Source of the DNA: an uncultured Bulleidia sp.
GTDB lineage: Bacteria; Bacillota_I; Bacilli_A; Erysipelotrichales; Erysipelotrichaceae
DNA: 6,164 nucleotides
Assembly (NCBI GenBank): GCA_934754415.1
Contig: CAKVIS010000072.1
Span: 1-6,164 of the forward strand
Direction of reading: 5' to 3'
Shown here piece by piece: positions 1 through 6,063 of this stretch. A model generated the notes under the pieces. That model was not told the origin of the DNA and did no database searches. It saw only the letters and a list, made by a program, of their open reading frames with translations. Each line of letters starts with the position of its first letter. The stretch's first letter is position 1. The position numbers and the translations under genes were made by a program.

Positions 1-102
1 GTGATGAAGCACCTCTGTTAATTTTTTAATCTCTGAAACTGTCAGCCTATTGTACTTGACAAGGAGATCACTTTACCGTGAGGAATTCACAGCTTCTTTT
101 TT

Positions 103-137
103 ATAAAGAAAAGCTCCTGTCTGTACAGCAGGAGCTT
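103..137 (-). terminator. Intrinsic terminator of the PurF-like gene
   Basis: On the minus strand, shortly after the PurF-like stop codon, a perfect 9-bp stem (111-119 with 129-137, AAGCTCCTG/CAGGAGCTT) closes a 9-nt loop. It is followed by a T-rich run (TTTTCTTTAT). This is the classic rho-independent layout. In the plus direction the trailing T-tract is weak, so it serves mainly the minus-strand gene. Confidence 0.85.
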
Positions 138-148
138 GTTTTACACTG

Positions 149-1567
149 TTATTCTTTTCCGGTCCAGCAGTATGTGCAAAGACTGTCTGCGTCAAGACCT
201 GTAGCTTTGATGGTATCGTCTAATCTTGCAAACTGTAAAGAGGAGAAACCCATCTGTTTGCCCATGATATCCAGCATCTTATGATAACGATCTGTATCAG
301 GGTTGGCATATTCTGCCAGGACATCTTTAGAGACATCTTCAGTATTTTCTTCTTTTGCAATAATCTGACGAGTGATCAGTTCCATTTCACTCGTACTTCT
401 TGAGAAATTCAGATATTTACATCCATACAGTAATGGTGGACATGCTGGGCGTACATGTACTTCTTTAGAGCCTTTATCATACAGGAATTCAGCAGTTTCT
501 CTTAACTGTGTACCACGTACAATAGAGTCATCAATCAACAGTAAACGTTTTCCGTTGACTAATTCTTCTACAGGGATGAGCTTCATCTTGGCAATCAGAT
601 TTCTCTTGGACTGCATGGTTGGCATAAAACTTCTTGGCCAGGTAGGTGTATATTTAATGAATGGTCTGGAATAAGGTACTTTGGATTCATTGGAATACCC
701 AATAGCGTGGGCAATACCTGAATCTGGTACACCTGCGACAGTGTCGAGATCTTCTTTGTTTAAAAAGTCTCTTTGTGCAAGGTATTTACCGCAGTTATAA
801 CGCATCTGTTCTACATTGGTGCCTTCATAGGAACTTGGGGAATATCCATAGTATGTCCACAGGAATGTGCAGATACGCATTTTCTTTTGTGGCTGCGCCA
901 GTACTTCCATGCTTTCCGGTGTGATGAAGTCTACCTCAGCTGGCCCAAGTTCATGTGTGATAGAATAGCCTAATTTCTGATATGCATAAGATTCAAAGGA
1001 AGCACAGTAGCCTTCTTCTTTTTTACCGATGTGAATTGGAGTTCTTCCGTATTTATCACGTGCAAGATATATACCGCTTTTTGTCATTAACATGATGGAC
1101 ATGGATCCGTCAATGACTTCCTGGGCATATTGGATGCCTTCCAGAATTGTTGGTTTCTGATCAATGAGAAAGGCAGTCAGTTCGGTTTTATTAATTTCGT
1201 TATGACTCATCTCAGTTAAGTGAGAGAGAGAAGTGGAGAAAATCTTCTGCATGATTTCTTCAGTGTTGTTTACTTTACCGATGCATGCGATGGCATAAGA
1301 CCCCAGATGAGAACGTATGACTAATGGCTGAGGGTCATAATCGGAGATACATCCAATACCCATGTTGCCACTGAGTTCGCTGACATCTGTCGTAAACTTT
1401 GTTCTGAATGGAGCATTTTCAATATTATGAATTGAACGCTGGAATCCCTGAGGACCATAGAGTGCTAAACCTGCTCTGCGAGTTCCCAGATGTGAATGGT
1501 AATCTGTACCATAGAATAGATCAAAGATACAATCTTCTTTGAGTGCTGCACAAAAAAATCCGCTCAT
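149..1567 (-). CDS. PurF-like amidophosphoribosyltransferase paralog with degenerate glutaminase site
   Basis: A 472-residue cytoplasmic protein with the two-domain plan of glutamine PRPP amidotransferase, the first committed enzyme of purine synthesis. The N-terminal Ntn-type glutaminase-like domain covers about residues 1-225 and the phosphoribosyltransferase domain about 226-472. The PRPP loop LLLIDDSIVRGT (342-353) and the VPDSG motif (280-284) are intact. Cysteines C233, C376 or C383, C464 and C467 (CTYCW) match the [4Fe-4S] ligand positions of Bacillus-type PurF. The usual MCG start is MSG here, so the Cys nucleophile is Ser. The HNGN oxyanion stretch reads CIGK (95-98), with Ile for the catalytic Asn. 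The canonical RYVGRTFI loop is replaced around 305-316. A longer reading frame starts 10 codons upstream (1597), but that ATG overlaps the -10 box, so I chose the MSG start, preceded by AGGAG at 1581-1585. PurF family membership is secure. The reaction is uncertain: ammonia-dependent PRPP amidation or another PRPP transfer. Confidence 0.88.
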   Translation of the reverse strand: MSGFFCAALKEDCIFDLFYGTDYHSHLGTRRAGLALYGPQGFQRSIHNIENAPFRTKFTTDVSELSGNMGIGCISDYDPQPLVIRSHLGSYAIACIGKVNNTEEIMQKIFSTSLSHLTEMSHNEINKTELTAFLIDQKPTILEGIQYAQEVIDGSMSIMLMTKSGIYLARDKYGRTPIHIGKKEEGYCASFESYAYQKLGYSITHELGPAEVDFITPESMEVLAQPQKKMRICTFLWTYYGYSPSSYEGTNVEQMRYNCGKYLAQRDFLNKEDLDTVAGVPDSGIAHAIGYSNESKVPYSRPFIKYTPTWPRSFMPTMQSKRNLIAKMKLIPVEELVNGKRLLLIDDSIVRGTQLRETAEFLYDKGSKEVHVRPACPPLLYGCKYLNFSRSTSEMELITRQIIAKEENTEDVSKDVLAEYANPDTDRYHKMLDIMGKQMGFSSLQFARLDDTIKATGLDADSLCTYCWTGKE

Positions 1568-1580
1568 ATATGTTTTCTGT

Positions 1581-1585
1581 CTCCT
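1581..1585 (-). promoter_or_regulatory. Ribosome binding site for the PurF-like gene
   Basis: AGGAG on the minus strand lies 13 nt before the ATG at 1567. The spacing is on the long side, but this is the only good Shine-Dalgarno sequence nearby. It lies downstream of, and so cannot serve, the alternative ATG at 1597. It therefore decides the start. Confidence 0.6.
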
Positions 1586-1595
1586 AAACGACAAC

Positions 1596-1624
1596 ATTAT
1601 ACCTAATGAAAAACAGGATTTGAA
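1596..1624 (-). promoter_or_regulatory. Promoter of the PurF-like gene
   Basis: On the minus strand, a perfect TATAAT (1596-1601) is preceded at 17-bp spacing by TTCAAA (1619-1624), which matches the -35 consensus at 4 of 6 bases. Transcription would begin near 1588-1589, leaving a leader of about 21 nt that contains the AGGAG site. I saw no PurBox or purine riboswitch in this short leader. Confidence 0.65.
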
Positions 1625-1652
1625 TGTATTTTTTTTGAAGGTAGCTTATAAT
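1624..1652 (+). promoter_or_regulatory. Promoter of the MATE gene
   Basis: A perfect TATAAT lies at 1647-1652. The -35 region at the proper spacing (about 1624-1629, ATGTAT) is poor. Transcription would start about 7 nt downstream, at 1659-1660, on or next to the ATG. The -35 regions of this promoter and of the divergent one abut, so an activator or repressor bound between them could act on both genes. Confidence 0.5.
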
Positions 1653-1659
1653 AAAAACA

Positions 1660-3054
1660 ATGTCAGACACAAAATTATTACATGAGGTTGTTCATTCTGC
1701 TACAGAAGTACCTCTATACAAAAAAATAGAAGTGGTATTCCAGCTCTCTTTACCTGCTATTCTTGCACAGATTTCAGAAATCGCCATGCAGTATATTGAT
1801 GCGGCCATGGTAGGCTCTCTTGGAGCTGAAGCCAGTGCCTCCATAGGACTTGTGTCCACGACTACCTGGCTGTTTGGAGGATGTATCTCTGCTACTGCAG
1901 CAGGATTCTATGTCCAGGTTGCCCACGCCATAGGCGGCACAAAGTATGAAAGAGCAAAGTCTGTATTAAAGCAGGGTTTATATATCTCACTGGGAATATC
2001 TTTAATTATCGCTATAGTTGGAAGTGCTTTGGCTTTCGTACTTCCTTCCTGGCTGGGTGGTGCGCCGGAAATTCTGAAAGATGCACAGGATTACTTTCTG
2101 GTTTTTGCTCTGTTTGCTCCATTCAGAATGATGTTCTATTTCCATAATGGTGCTTTGCAGGCTACGGGAAATATGAAGGTGCCAAGTATCTTATCCAGTC
2201 TGATGTGTATTCTGGATATTATTTTCAATGCTCTTTTTATCTTCCCATCCAATACTTTCTGGAATTTGCCGGGATTAAATCTTGGAGTACTGGGAGCTGC
2301 ACTGGGGACAGCAATTTCTTATGTGGTTGTCAGTGTATTGCTGATATATTTTACGGATATCCGTACGGAAGAACTCAACATCTTCCATGGTGGTTCCTGG
2401 AAACCAGATCGTGAAATATGCAAAACAGCGGCTTCTATCGGTTTACCTATTGCACTGGAACAGGTGGCTATGACAAGTGCACAGGTGTATTCTACTAAGA
2501 TTGTGGCACCTCTTGGCACTAATGCCATTGCAGCAAACTCTTTTGCTGTAACAGCAGAATCTATCTGCTATATGCCGGGATATGGTATTGCCAATGCGGC
2601 CACAACGCTTGTAGGGCAATGTATCGGTGCAAAAAATAAAGATCTTGCCAAAGGCTTTGCCTGGTTATCTACCTTTCTTGGTATGGCAGTTATGACCTGC
2701 ATGGCAATATTGATGTTCTTTGTGTGCCCATTTGTCTTTGCCTTCTTGACACCTGTTACAGAAGTACAGCAGCTGGGTATAGAAGTATTACGTATTGAGC
2801 TGTTTGCAGAACCGTTATTTGCGGCAAGTATCTGTGCTACCGGTGCTTTAAGAGGCGCAGGAGATACTCTGGTACCTGGCATCATGAATTTTGTCAGTAT
2901 CTGGGGAGTACGTATTACTCTTGCGTCAATCTTATCCAGAACAATCGGATTAAAAGGTGTATGGATCGGTATGGCATGTGAAATCAGTTTCAGAGGTATT
3001 CTGTTTCTGATACGCCTTGCCAGAGGAAAATGGATTAAAAAGCTTGAAGCATAA
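1660..3054 (+). CDS. MATE family efflux transporter
   Basis: A 464-residue inner-membrane protein with about 12 hydrophobic segments in two homologous halves (roughly 24-235 and 250-455). Each half opens with a similar helix (LPAILAQ at 31-37, LPIALEQ at 262-268). MATE signatures are visible: LVGQCIGAKN (317-326) and GALRGAGDT (395-403), the latter near the end of the second half. MATE proteins expel cationic drugs, metabolites or toxins using H+ or Na+ gradients; the substrate cannot be read from sequence. The length is normal for the family. The start is taken at 1660 because about 23 residues precede the first helix, as in relatives. No Shine-Dalgarno lies at normal distance: GAAGG at 1637-1641 is 18 nt away and upstream of the -10 box. 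It is transcribed alone, divergent from the PurF-like gene, and ends in a strong terminator. Confidence 0.93.
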   Translation: MSDTKLLHEVVHSATEVPLYKKIEVVFQLSLPAILAQISEIAMQYIDAAMVGSLGAEASASIGLVSTTTWLFGGCISATAAGFYVQVAHAIGGTKYERAKSVLKQGLYISLGISLIIAIVGSALAFVLPSWLGGAPEILKDAQDYFLVFALFAPFRMMFYFHNGALQATGNMKVPSILSSLMCILDIIFNALFIFPSNTFWNLPGLNLGVLGAALGTAISYVVVSVLLIYFTDIRTEELNIFHGGSWKPDREICKTAASIGLPIALEQVAMTSAQVYSTKIVAPLGTNAIAANSFAVTAESICYMPGYGIANAATTLVGQCIGAKNKDLAKGFAWLSTFLGMAVMTCMAILMFFVCPFVFAFLTPVTEVQQLGIEVLRIELFAEPLFAASICATGALRGAGDTLVPGIMNFVSIWGVRITLASILSRTIGLKGVWIGMACEISFRGILFLIRLARGKWIKKLEA

Positions 3055-3060
3055 ATCAGT

Positions 3061-3110
3061 AAACTCTTTTGAAAGTAAATGGGTATCTTACTTTCAGAAG
3101 AGTTTTTCTT
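3061..3110 (+). terminator. Intrinsic terminator of the MATE gene
   Basis: An 18-bp stem (3061-3078 with 3088-3105), complete apart from one G-U wobble, closes a 9-nt loop. It is followed by TTCTTTGTTT. It begins 6 bp after the MATE stop codon and separates that gene from the next operon. Confidence 0.92.
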
Positions 3111-3151
3111 TGTTTGTACAGGTTATGTTGTAAGATATACAGGTAATATTT

Positions 3152-3156
3152 AGGAG
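3152..3156 (+). promoter_or_regulatory. Ribosome binding site deciding the GltD-like start
   Basis: AGGAG ends 7 nt before the ATG at 3164, the ideal distance. The in-frame GTG at 3158 is only 1 nt from it, so the ATG is preferred and the protein begins MTTIKEK. Confidence 0.8.
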
Positions 3157-3163
3157 AGTGACT

Positions 3164-4375
3164 ATGACGACTATAAAGGAAAAAGCAAACTGGTGTTTAT
3201 CCTGTCCAAATCCAAGATGCGAAACAGGATGTCCTACAGGTAATCATATCCGTGATTTTATTAAAGAAATGAAGGAAGAGAATCTGGAAGAAGCCGCAAG
3301 GGTACTATATGCAGTAAATCCGTATCCTCAGTTAACTTCAAGACTGTGTGACTGTGCTTCTCAGTGTCAGGGACATTGCGTAAGAGGAATTAAGAGTACT
3401 CCTGTGGAAATACAGGCTGTTGAAAGATATATTTCTGACCAGGTACCTTTAACGATTTCTGCGTGTGGAGCCAATGGCAAAAAGATTGCCCTTGTAGGAG
3501 CAGGTCCTGCTAATCTTACCTGTGCAAAAGTGCTTGTGGAACATGGATGTGAAGTGCATATCTATGAAAAAGAAGACAAGATAGGTGGTGCTGTCTATAC
3601 AGGTATTCCATCTTACAGATTTGATCATGCATACCTGGATACAATCTACAGTACTTTACAGCAGGTAGGAGTGTATTTTCATATGCATCAGGAAGTTGGA
3701 AAAGATATTTCTCTGGAACAGTTACAATCTTCTTATGACAAGGTGGTATTGGGAATCGGTGCACAGGTTGAAAATACCTATGGGTTACATGGAGAAGGCT
3801 GTACTGCCGGGTTATCTCTTCTGTATGATCTGAATGTATTACATAAACAGGAAGAATATACGAACAAATACGGCAGTGCATTAGTGTGGGGCGGAGGAAA
3901 TGTAGCTATGGACTGTGCCCGTTCTCTGAAGAGAATTCTCAAAGATGTGACAATTCTTTACCGCAGAACAAAAAAAGAAATGCCTGCAAGTATCGATGAA
4001 ATAGAAGATGCAGAAAAAGAAGGTATTCACTTTGCCTATCTTGAAACTATCAAAGAATTATATCTGGATGATGAAGGAAAGGTGACAGGTGCGCATTGTG
4101 TAAAGATGCATCTGGGAGAGCCTGATGACAGTGGCAGAGCAAGACCTGTTGAAACAGAGGGCAGTGATTATACACTTCCGTGTGAACTTGTAGTATGTGC
4201 TGTGGGTCAGAAAGTATCTTTTGCCCCTGTTGGAGATGTGGAACTGACAGAAGGCCATAAAACATCCATCGAAAATGTCTATGTCACAGGTGATGCATAT
4301 TCAGGCCCAAAGACAGTAGCGGCTGCTATTCGTGATGGAAGAAATGTTGCTGCAGAAATCATGGAAGAAATATGA
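3164..4375 (+). CDS. GltD-like NAD(P)/FAD oxidoreductase with N-terminal iron-sulfur domain
   Basis: A 403-residue cytoplasmic flavoprotein related to the small (beta) subunit of glutamate synthase and the N-terminal part of dihydropyrimidine dehydrogenase. Two cysteine clusters bind [4Fe-4S] centres: C11, C14, C19, C23 (CLSCPNPRCETGCP), and C62, C64, C68, C72 (CDCASQCQGHC). The FAD Rossmann motif is GAGPANL (112-118), with Asn in place of the usual third Gly. The NAD(P) motif is GGGNVAMD (243-250), followed by YRR and EMPAS as in GltD. The C-terminal GDAYSGPKTVAAAIRDGR (376-393) closes the FAD site. It is shorter than GltD (about 470-490 residues). No GltB large subunit is present, so the electron acceptor is unknown and the gltD name is withheld. 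It is the first gene of a three-gene operon. Only a weak promoter candidate is visible (TATACA at 3136-3141). Confidence 0.9.
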   Translation: MTTIKEKANWCLSCPNPRCETGCPTGNHIRDFIKEMKEENLEEAARVLYAVNPYPQLTSRLCDCASQCQGHCVRGIKSTPVEIQAVERYISDQVPLTISACGANGKKIALVGAGPANLTCAKVLVEHGCEVHIYEKEDKIGGAVYTGIPSYRFDHAYLDTIYSTLQQVGVYFHMHQEVGKDISLEQLQSSYDKVVLGIGAQVENTYGLHGEGCTAGLSLLYDLNVLHKQEEYTNKYGSALVWGGGNVAMDCARSLKRILKDVTILYRRTKKEMPASIDEIEDAEKEGIHFAYLETIKELYLDDEGKVTGAHCVKMHLGEPDDSGRARPVETEGSDYTLPCELVVCAVGQKVSFAPVGDVELTEGHKTSIENVYVTGDAYSGPKTVAAAIRDGRNVAAEIMEEI

Positions 4376-5301
4376 TCTATATTACGGGAGATGTACATGG
4401 AGGAGTGGATGTCAGAAAGCTTCTGGATAAAGACTTTCAGAAAAAAGTAACAGCAGAAGATTATCTGATTATCTGCGGTGATTTTGGATTCATATGGCAT
4501 TATAAAAAAGAAAAACGAAAAGAGAGAAAATGGCTGGACTGGTTTAATGACCAGAAATACACAACATTGTTTGTTGATGGAAATCATGAATGTTTTCCAA
4601 GACTGAATGCGTATCCTGAAAAAGAGTGGAATGGCGGAAAAATACATGTCATTCGTGATAAGGTGTACCATCTTAAAAGAGGACAGGTGTTTACCATTGA
4701 AGGTAATACCATCTTTACGATGGGAGGTGCAGCTTCTCATGATCGAGGCCCTGCAGTTGGAGATACCAAAGCAGTTATTGGGAAATACTGGTGGCCTGAA
4801 GAAATTCCTTCCAAAGAAGAAATGGAAGAAGGATTAAAGAATCTTGCAAAAGTAAATAACAAAGTAGATTACATTGTGACGCATTGTCTGAGTACCAAAG
4901 ATCAGTACACATTAAAAAAAGATGCTTTTGCCAGTGATGCACTGACAGAATATCATCAGTATGTTCATGACCATGTGCAATATTTGCATTGGTATGGAGG
5001 ACATTATCATATGAGTGTGGATCTTGAAAAGAATGTGACGGAAGTATTTAACCGTATTCTGGAACTTGGAGAAACTGTAGCTGCTTCCAAGCCAATTATT
5101 GGCAGTCCGGTATATAAAAAAGGAGATAAGGTGTGCTTCTTTTCAGAAGGAAAGTGTACAAGTGGTACAGTAAGTGGCATCTATCCATGGGGGAAATTCA
5201 AAGTTAAAGACCAGCCTGTGTATGATATGCTTTTAAAGGATGGCGTTACAGCAGTAAAATATATTAAAGAAGACGATATTTTAGGATATTCCTGTATCTG
5301 A
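4372..5301 (+). CDS. Calcineurin-type metallophosphoesterase with C-terminal barrel-like domain
   Basis: A 309-residue protein. The dinuclear metal motifs appear in order: GDVHG (6-10), GDFGF (36-40, where many relatives have GDxxD), DGNHE (69-73), TH (170-171) and GGHYH (209-213). GGAASHDRG (118-126) and the WWPEE stretch (140-144) are typical of a phosphoesterase branch common in Clostridia. These enzymes hydrolyse phosphomonoesters or diesters; the substrate is not evident. After about residue 235 comes an extra domain of about 65 residues rich in Gly and beta-forming residues (YKKGDKV, GTVSGIYPWGKF, QPVYDMLL, VKYIKEDDI). It looks like a small SH3/KOW-like barrel that could bind a partner or nucleic acid. 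The start codon overlaps the previous stop (ATGA, 4372-4375), preceded by GGAAG at 4363-4367, which indicates translational coupling. Confidence 0.88.
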   Translation: MIYITGDVHGGVDVRKLLDKDFQKKVTAEDYLIICGDFGFIWHYKKEKRKERKWLDWFNDQKYTTLFVDGNHECFPRLNAYPEKEWNGGKIHVIRDKVYHLKRGQVFTIEGNTIFTMGGAASHDRGPAVGDTKAVIGKYWWPEEIPSKEEMEEGLKNLAKVNNKVDYIVTHCLSTKDQYTLKKDAFASDALTEYHQYVHDHVQYLHWYGGHYHMSVDLEKNVTEVFNRILELGETVAASKPIIGSPVYKKGDKVCFFSEGKCTSGTVSGIYPWGKFKVKDQPVYDMLLKDGVTAVKYIKEDDILGYSCI

Positions 5302-5311
5302 AGGAGGAACT

Positions 5312-5740
5312 ATGAAACAACATCAGATTGCAATAAGTTGCGGAGAAGGTTTTGCATCAGGTTTTCTGGCGGATCATCTGAATAAGTTTGCTGTGCAGGA
5401 AGGGATAGATGATAAAGTAAAATTTACCAGAATCCCGTATGTGGATTTATATGATCATCAGGATGAGTATGAAATGGCAATGATTTTGCCACATATCGAA
5501 TGGAAAGTGAAAGAAGATAAGAAACAATATCGTATCCCCTTATATATTATTCCTTTCAAAGTGGCAGTGGCTCCAAGAGCCAGTGACTTTGTACAGGACT
5601 GTGCAGATATTCTGTCCATGGCAAAAGGTAAGGGAGGTTTGTACCACTTCCCTGAAGAAGAAAGAACCTGTGAAGTAAAACGATTGTGTTCCCATGCGCA
5701 ATGGGTTGCTGAACAGATGCTGAAGGAAAAGAAAAAGTAA
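5312..5740 (+). CDS. PTS EIIB-like (lactose/cellobiose type) small protein, orphan
   Basis: A 142-residue soluble protein. An N-terminal beta strand leads into a Cys loop, IAISCGEGFASG (6-17), resembling the CxxGxxTS phosphocysteine loop of lactose/cellobiose-type EIIB proteins. Cys10 is the candidate phosphorylation site. The order of the rest also fits that fold: helix (18-30), strand, MAMILPHIEWKV (about 55-66, where EIIB has a LGPQV-type segment), then IPLYIIPF (strand) and a final helix. It is longer than the usual 100-105 residues because of a charged C-terminal tail with CEVKRLC. No EIIA or EIIC gene is near, so a transport role cannot be assumed. It may be a phosphorylation-controlled regulator, or a divergent protein that only keeps the fold. 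It is the last gene of the operon, 10 bp after the phosphoesterase, with a strong AAGGAGG at 5301-5307. The gene itself is secure; the family call is moderate. Confidence 0.62.
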   Translation: MKQHQIAISCGEGFASGFLADHLNKFAVQEGIDDKVKFTRIPYVDLYDHQDEYEMAMILPHIEWKVKEDKKQYRIPLYIIPFKVAVAPRASDFVQDCADILSMAKGKGGLYHFPEEERTCEVKRLCSHAQWVAEQMLKEKKK

Positions 5741-5767
5741 AGGTGTTGCTTACAGGCAACACCTTTT
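5739..5767 (+). terminator. Intrinsic terminator of the three-gene operon
   Basis: A stem of about 11 bp (5739-5749 with 5756-5766, core AGGTGTTGC/GCAACACCT) with a 6-nt loop leads into TTTT. The stem uses the last bases of the EIIB-like stop codon, so termination follows directly on translation end. Confidence 0.85.
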
Positions 5768-5780
5768 CATCATGAACTAA

Positions 5781-5813
5781 ACAAAGAAAAAAACCACTTT
5801 TACAAGTGGTTTT
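5781..5813 (-). terminator. Intrinsic terminator of the tRNA cluster
   Basis: On the minus strand a 10-bp stem (5790-5799 with 5804-5813, ACCACTT/AAGTGGT core) with a 4-nt loop is followed by TTTCTTTGT. It lies 5 bp after the 3' end of tRNA-Gly and ends the minus-strand tRNA transcript. It faces the operon terminator at 5739-5767. Confidence 0.88.
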
Positions 5814-5818
5814 CTTAG

Positions 5819-5889
5819 AGCGAGTGATGAGAATCGAACTCACGTATTCAGCTTGGAAGGCTGACGTTCTACCATTGAACTACACTCGC
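5819..5889 (-). tRNA. tRNA-Gly (anticodon UCC)
   Basis: The cloverleaf folds fully: acceptor GCGAGTG/CACTCGC, D stem GTTC/GAAC, anticodon stem TCAGC/GCTGA with loop CTTCCAA (anticodon UCC, reads GGA/GGG), and T loop TTCGATT. The discriminator base is U, as in Bacillota tRNA-Gly. No CCA is encoded, so the end must be added by the CCA enzyme. It is last in the cluster, 4 bp after tRNA-Lys. Confidence 0.95.
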
Positions 5890-5893
5890 AAGA

Positions 5894-5969
5894 TGGTGAT
5901 TCGGAAGAGAATCGAACTCTCGACCCACTGATTAAAAGTCAGTTGCTCTACCATCTGAGCTACCGAATC
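5894..5969 (-). tRNA. tRNA-Lys (anticodon UUU)
   Basis: A 76-nt gene including an encoded CCA (5894-5896). The acceptor is GATTCGG/CCGAATC with discriminator A. The D stem is GCTC/GAGC. The anticodon stem ACTGA/TCAGT holds loop CTTTTAA, anticodon UUU. The T loop is TTCGATT. It lies 7 bp after tRNA-Gln in transcription order. Confidence 0.97.
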
Positions 5970-5976
5970 ATATTAA

Positions 5977-6050
5977 TGGCTGGGGCAGCGAGGATCGAAC
6001 TCACGATGAGGGAGTCAAAGTCCCTTGCCTTACCGCTTGGCTATGCCCCA
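5977..6050 (-). tRNA. tRNA-Gln (anticodon UUG)
   Basis: A 74-nt gene with encoded CCA (5977-5979). The acceptor is TGGGGCA/TGCCCCA with discriminator G, usual for glutamine. The D stem is GCC/GGC. The anticodon stem AGGGA/TCCCT holds loop CTTTGAC, anticodon UUG. It reads CAA and CAG by wobble. Confidence 0.97.
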
Positions 6051-6063
6051 ATCAATGCAGAGG

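Noticed and set aside
1..78. Open minus-strand frame of about 25 codons running off the left edge, and short plus-strand frames ending at 21 and 29
   Set aside because: No start codon with a ribosome binding site is visible, and an open frame this short is likely by chance. It could be the edge of a neighbouring gene, but nothing in the window supports that.
55..84. TTGACA at 56-61 as a plus-strand -35 box
   Set aside because: No TATAAT-like sequence lies 16-18 bp downstream, and a transcript would run into the antisense of the PurF-like gene.
1568..1597. Upstream ATG adding MLSFRRQKTY to the PurF-like protein
   Set aside because: That ATG overlaps the -10 box, so it would not be in the mRNA. 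The family's proteins start at the MSG position.
3158..3163. GTG start for the GltD-like gene
   Set aside because: It is only 1 nt from the AGGAG site, while the ATG 6 bp later has ideal 7-nt spacing.
3516..3881. Minus-strand open frame of 121 codons inside the GltD-like gene
   Set aside because: It overlaps the conserved FAD-binding region on the other strand and has no motif or good ribosome binding site.
4279..4740. Minus-strand open frame of 153 codons opposite the oxidoreductase/phosphoesterase junction
   Set aside because: It lies antisense to two well-supported genes, has no recognisable motif and is low in complexity (Phe/Ile runs from A-rich coding DNA).
5556..5843. Minus-strand open frame across the EIIB-like gene end and both terminators
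   Set aside because: It starts within tRNA-Gly and runs through two hairpin terminators, so it is a shadow frame.
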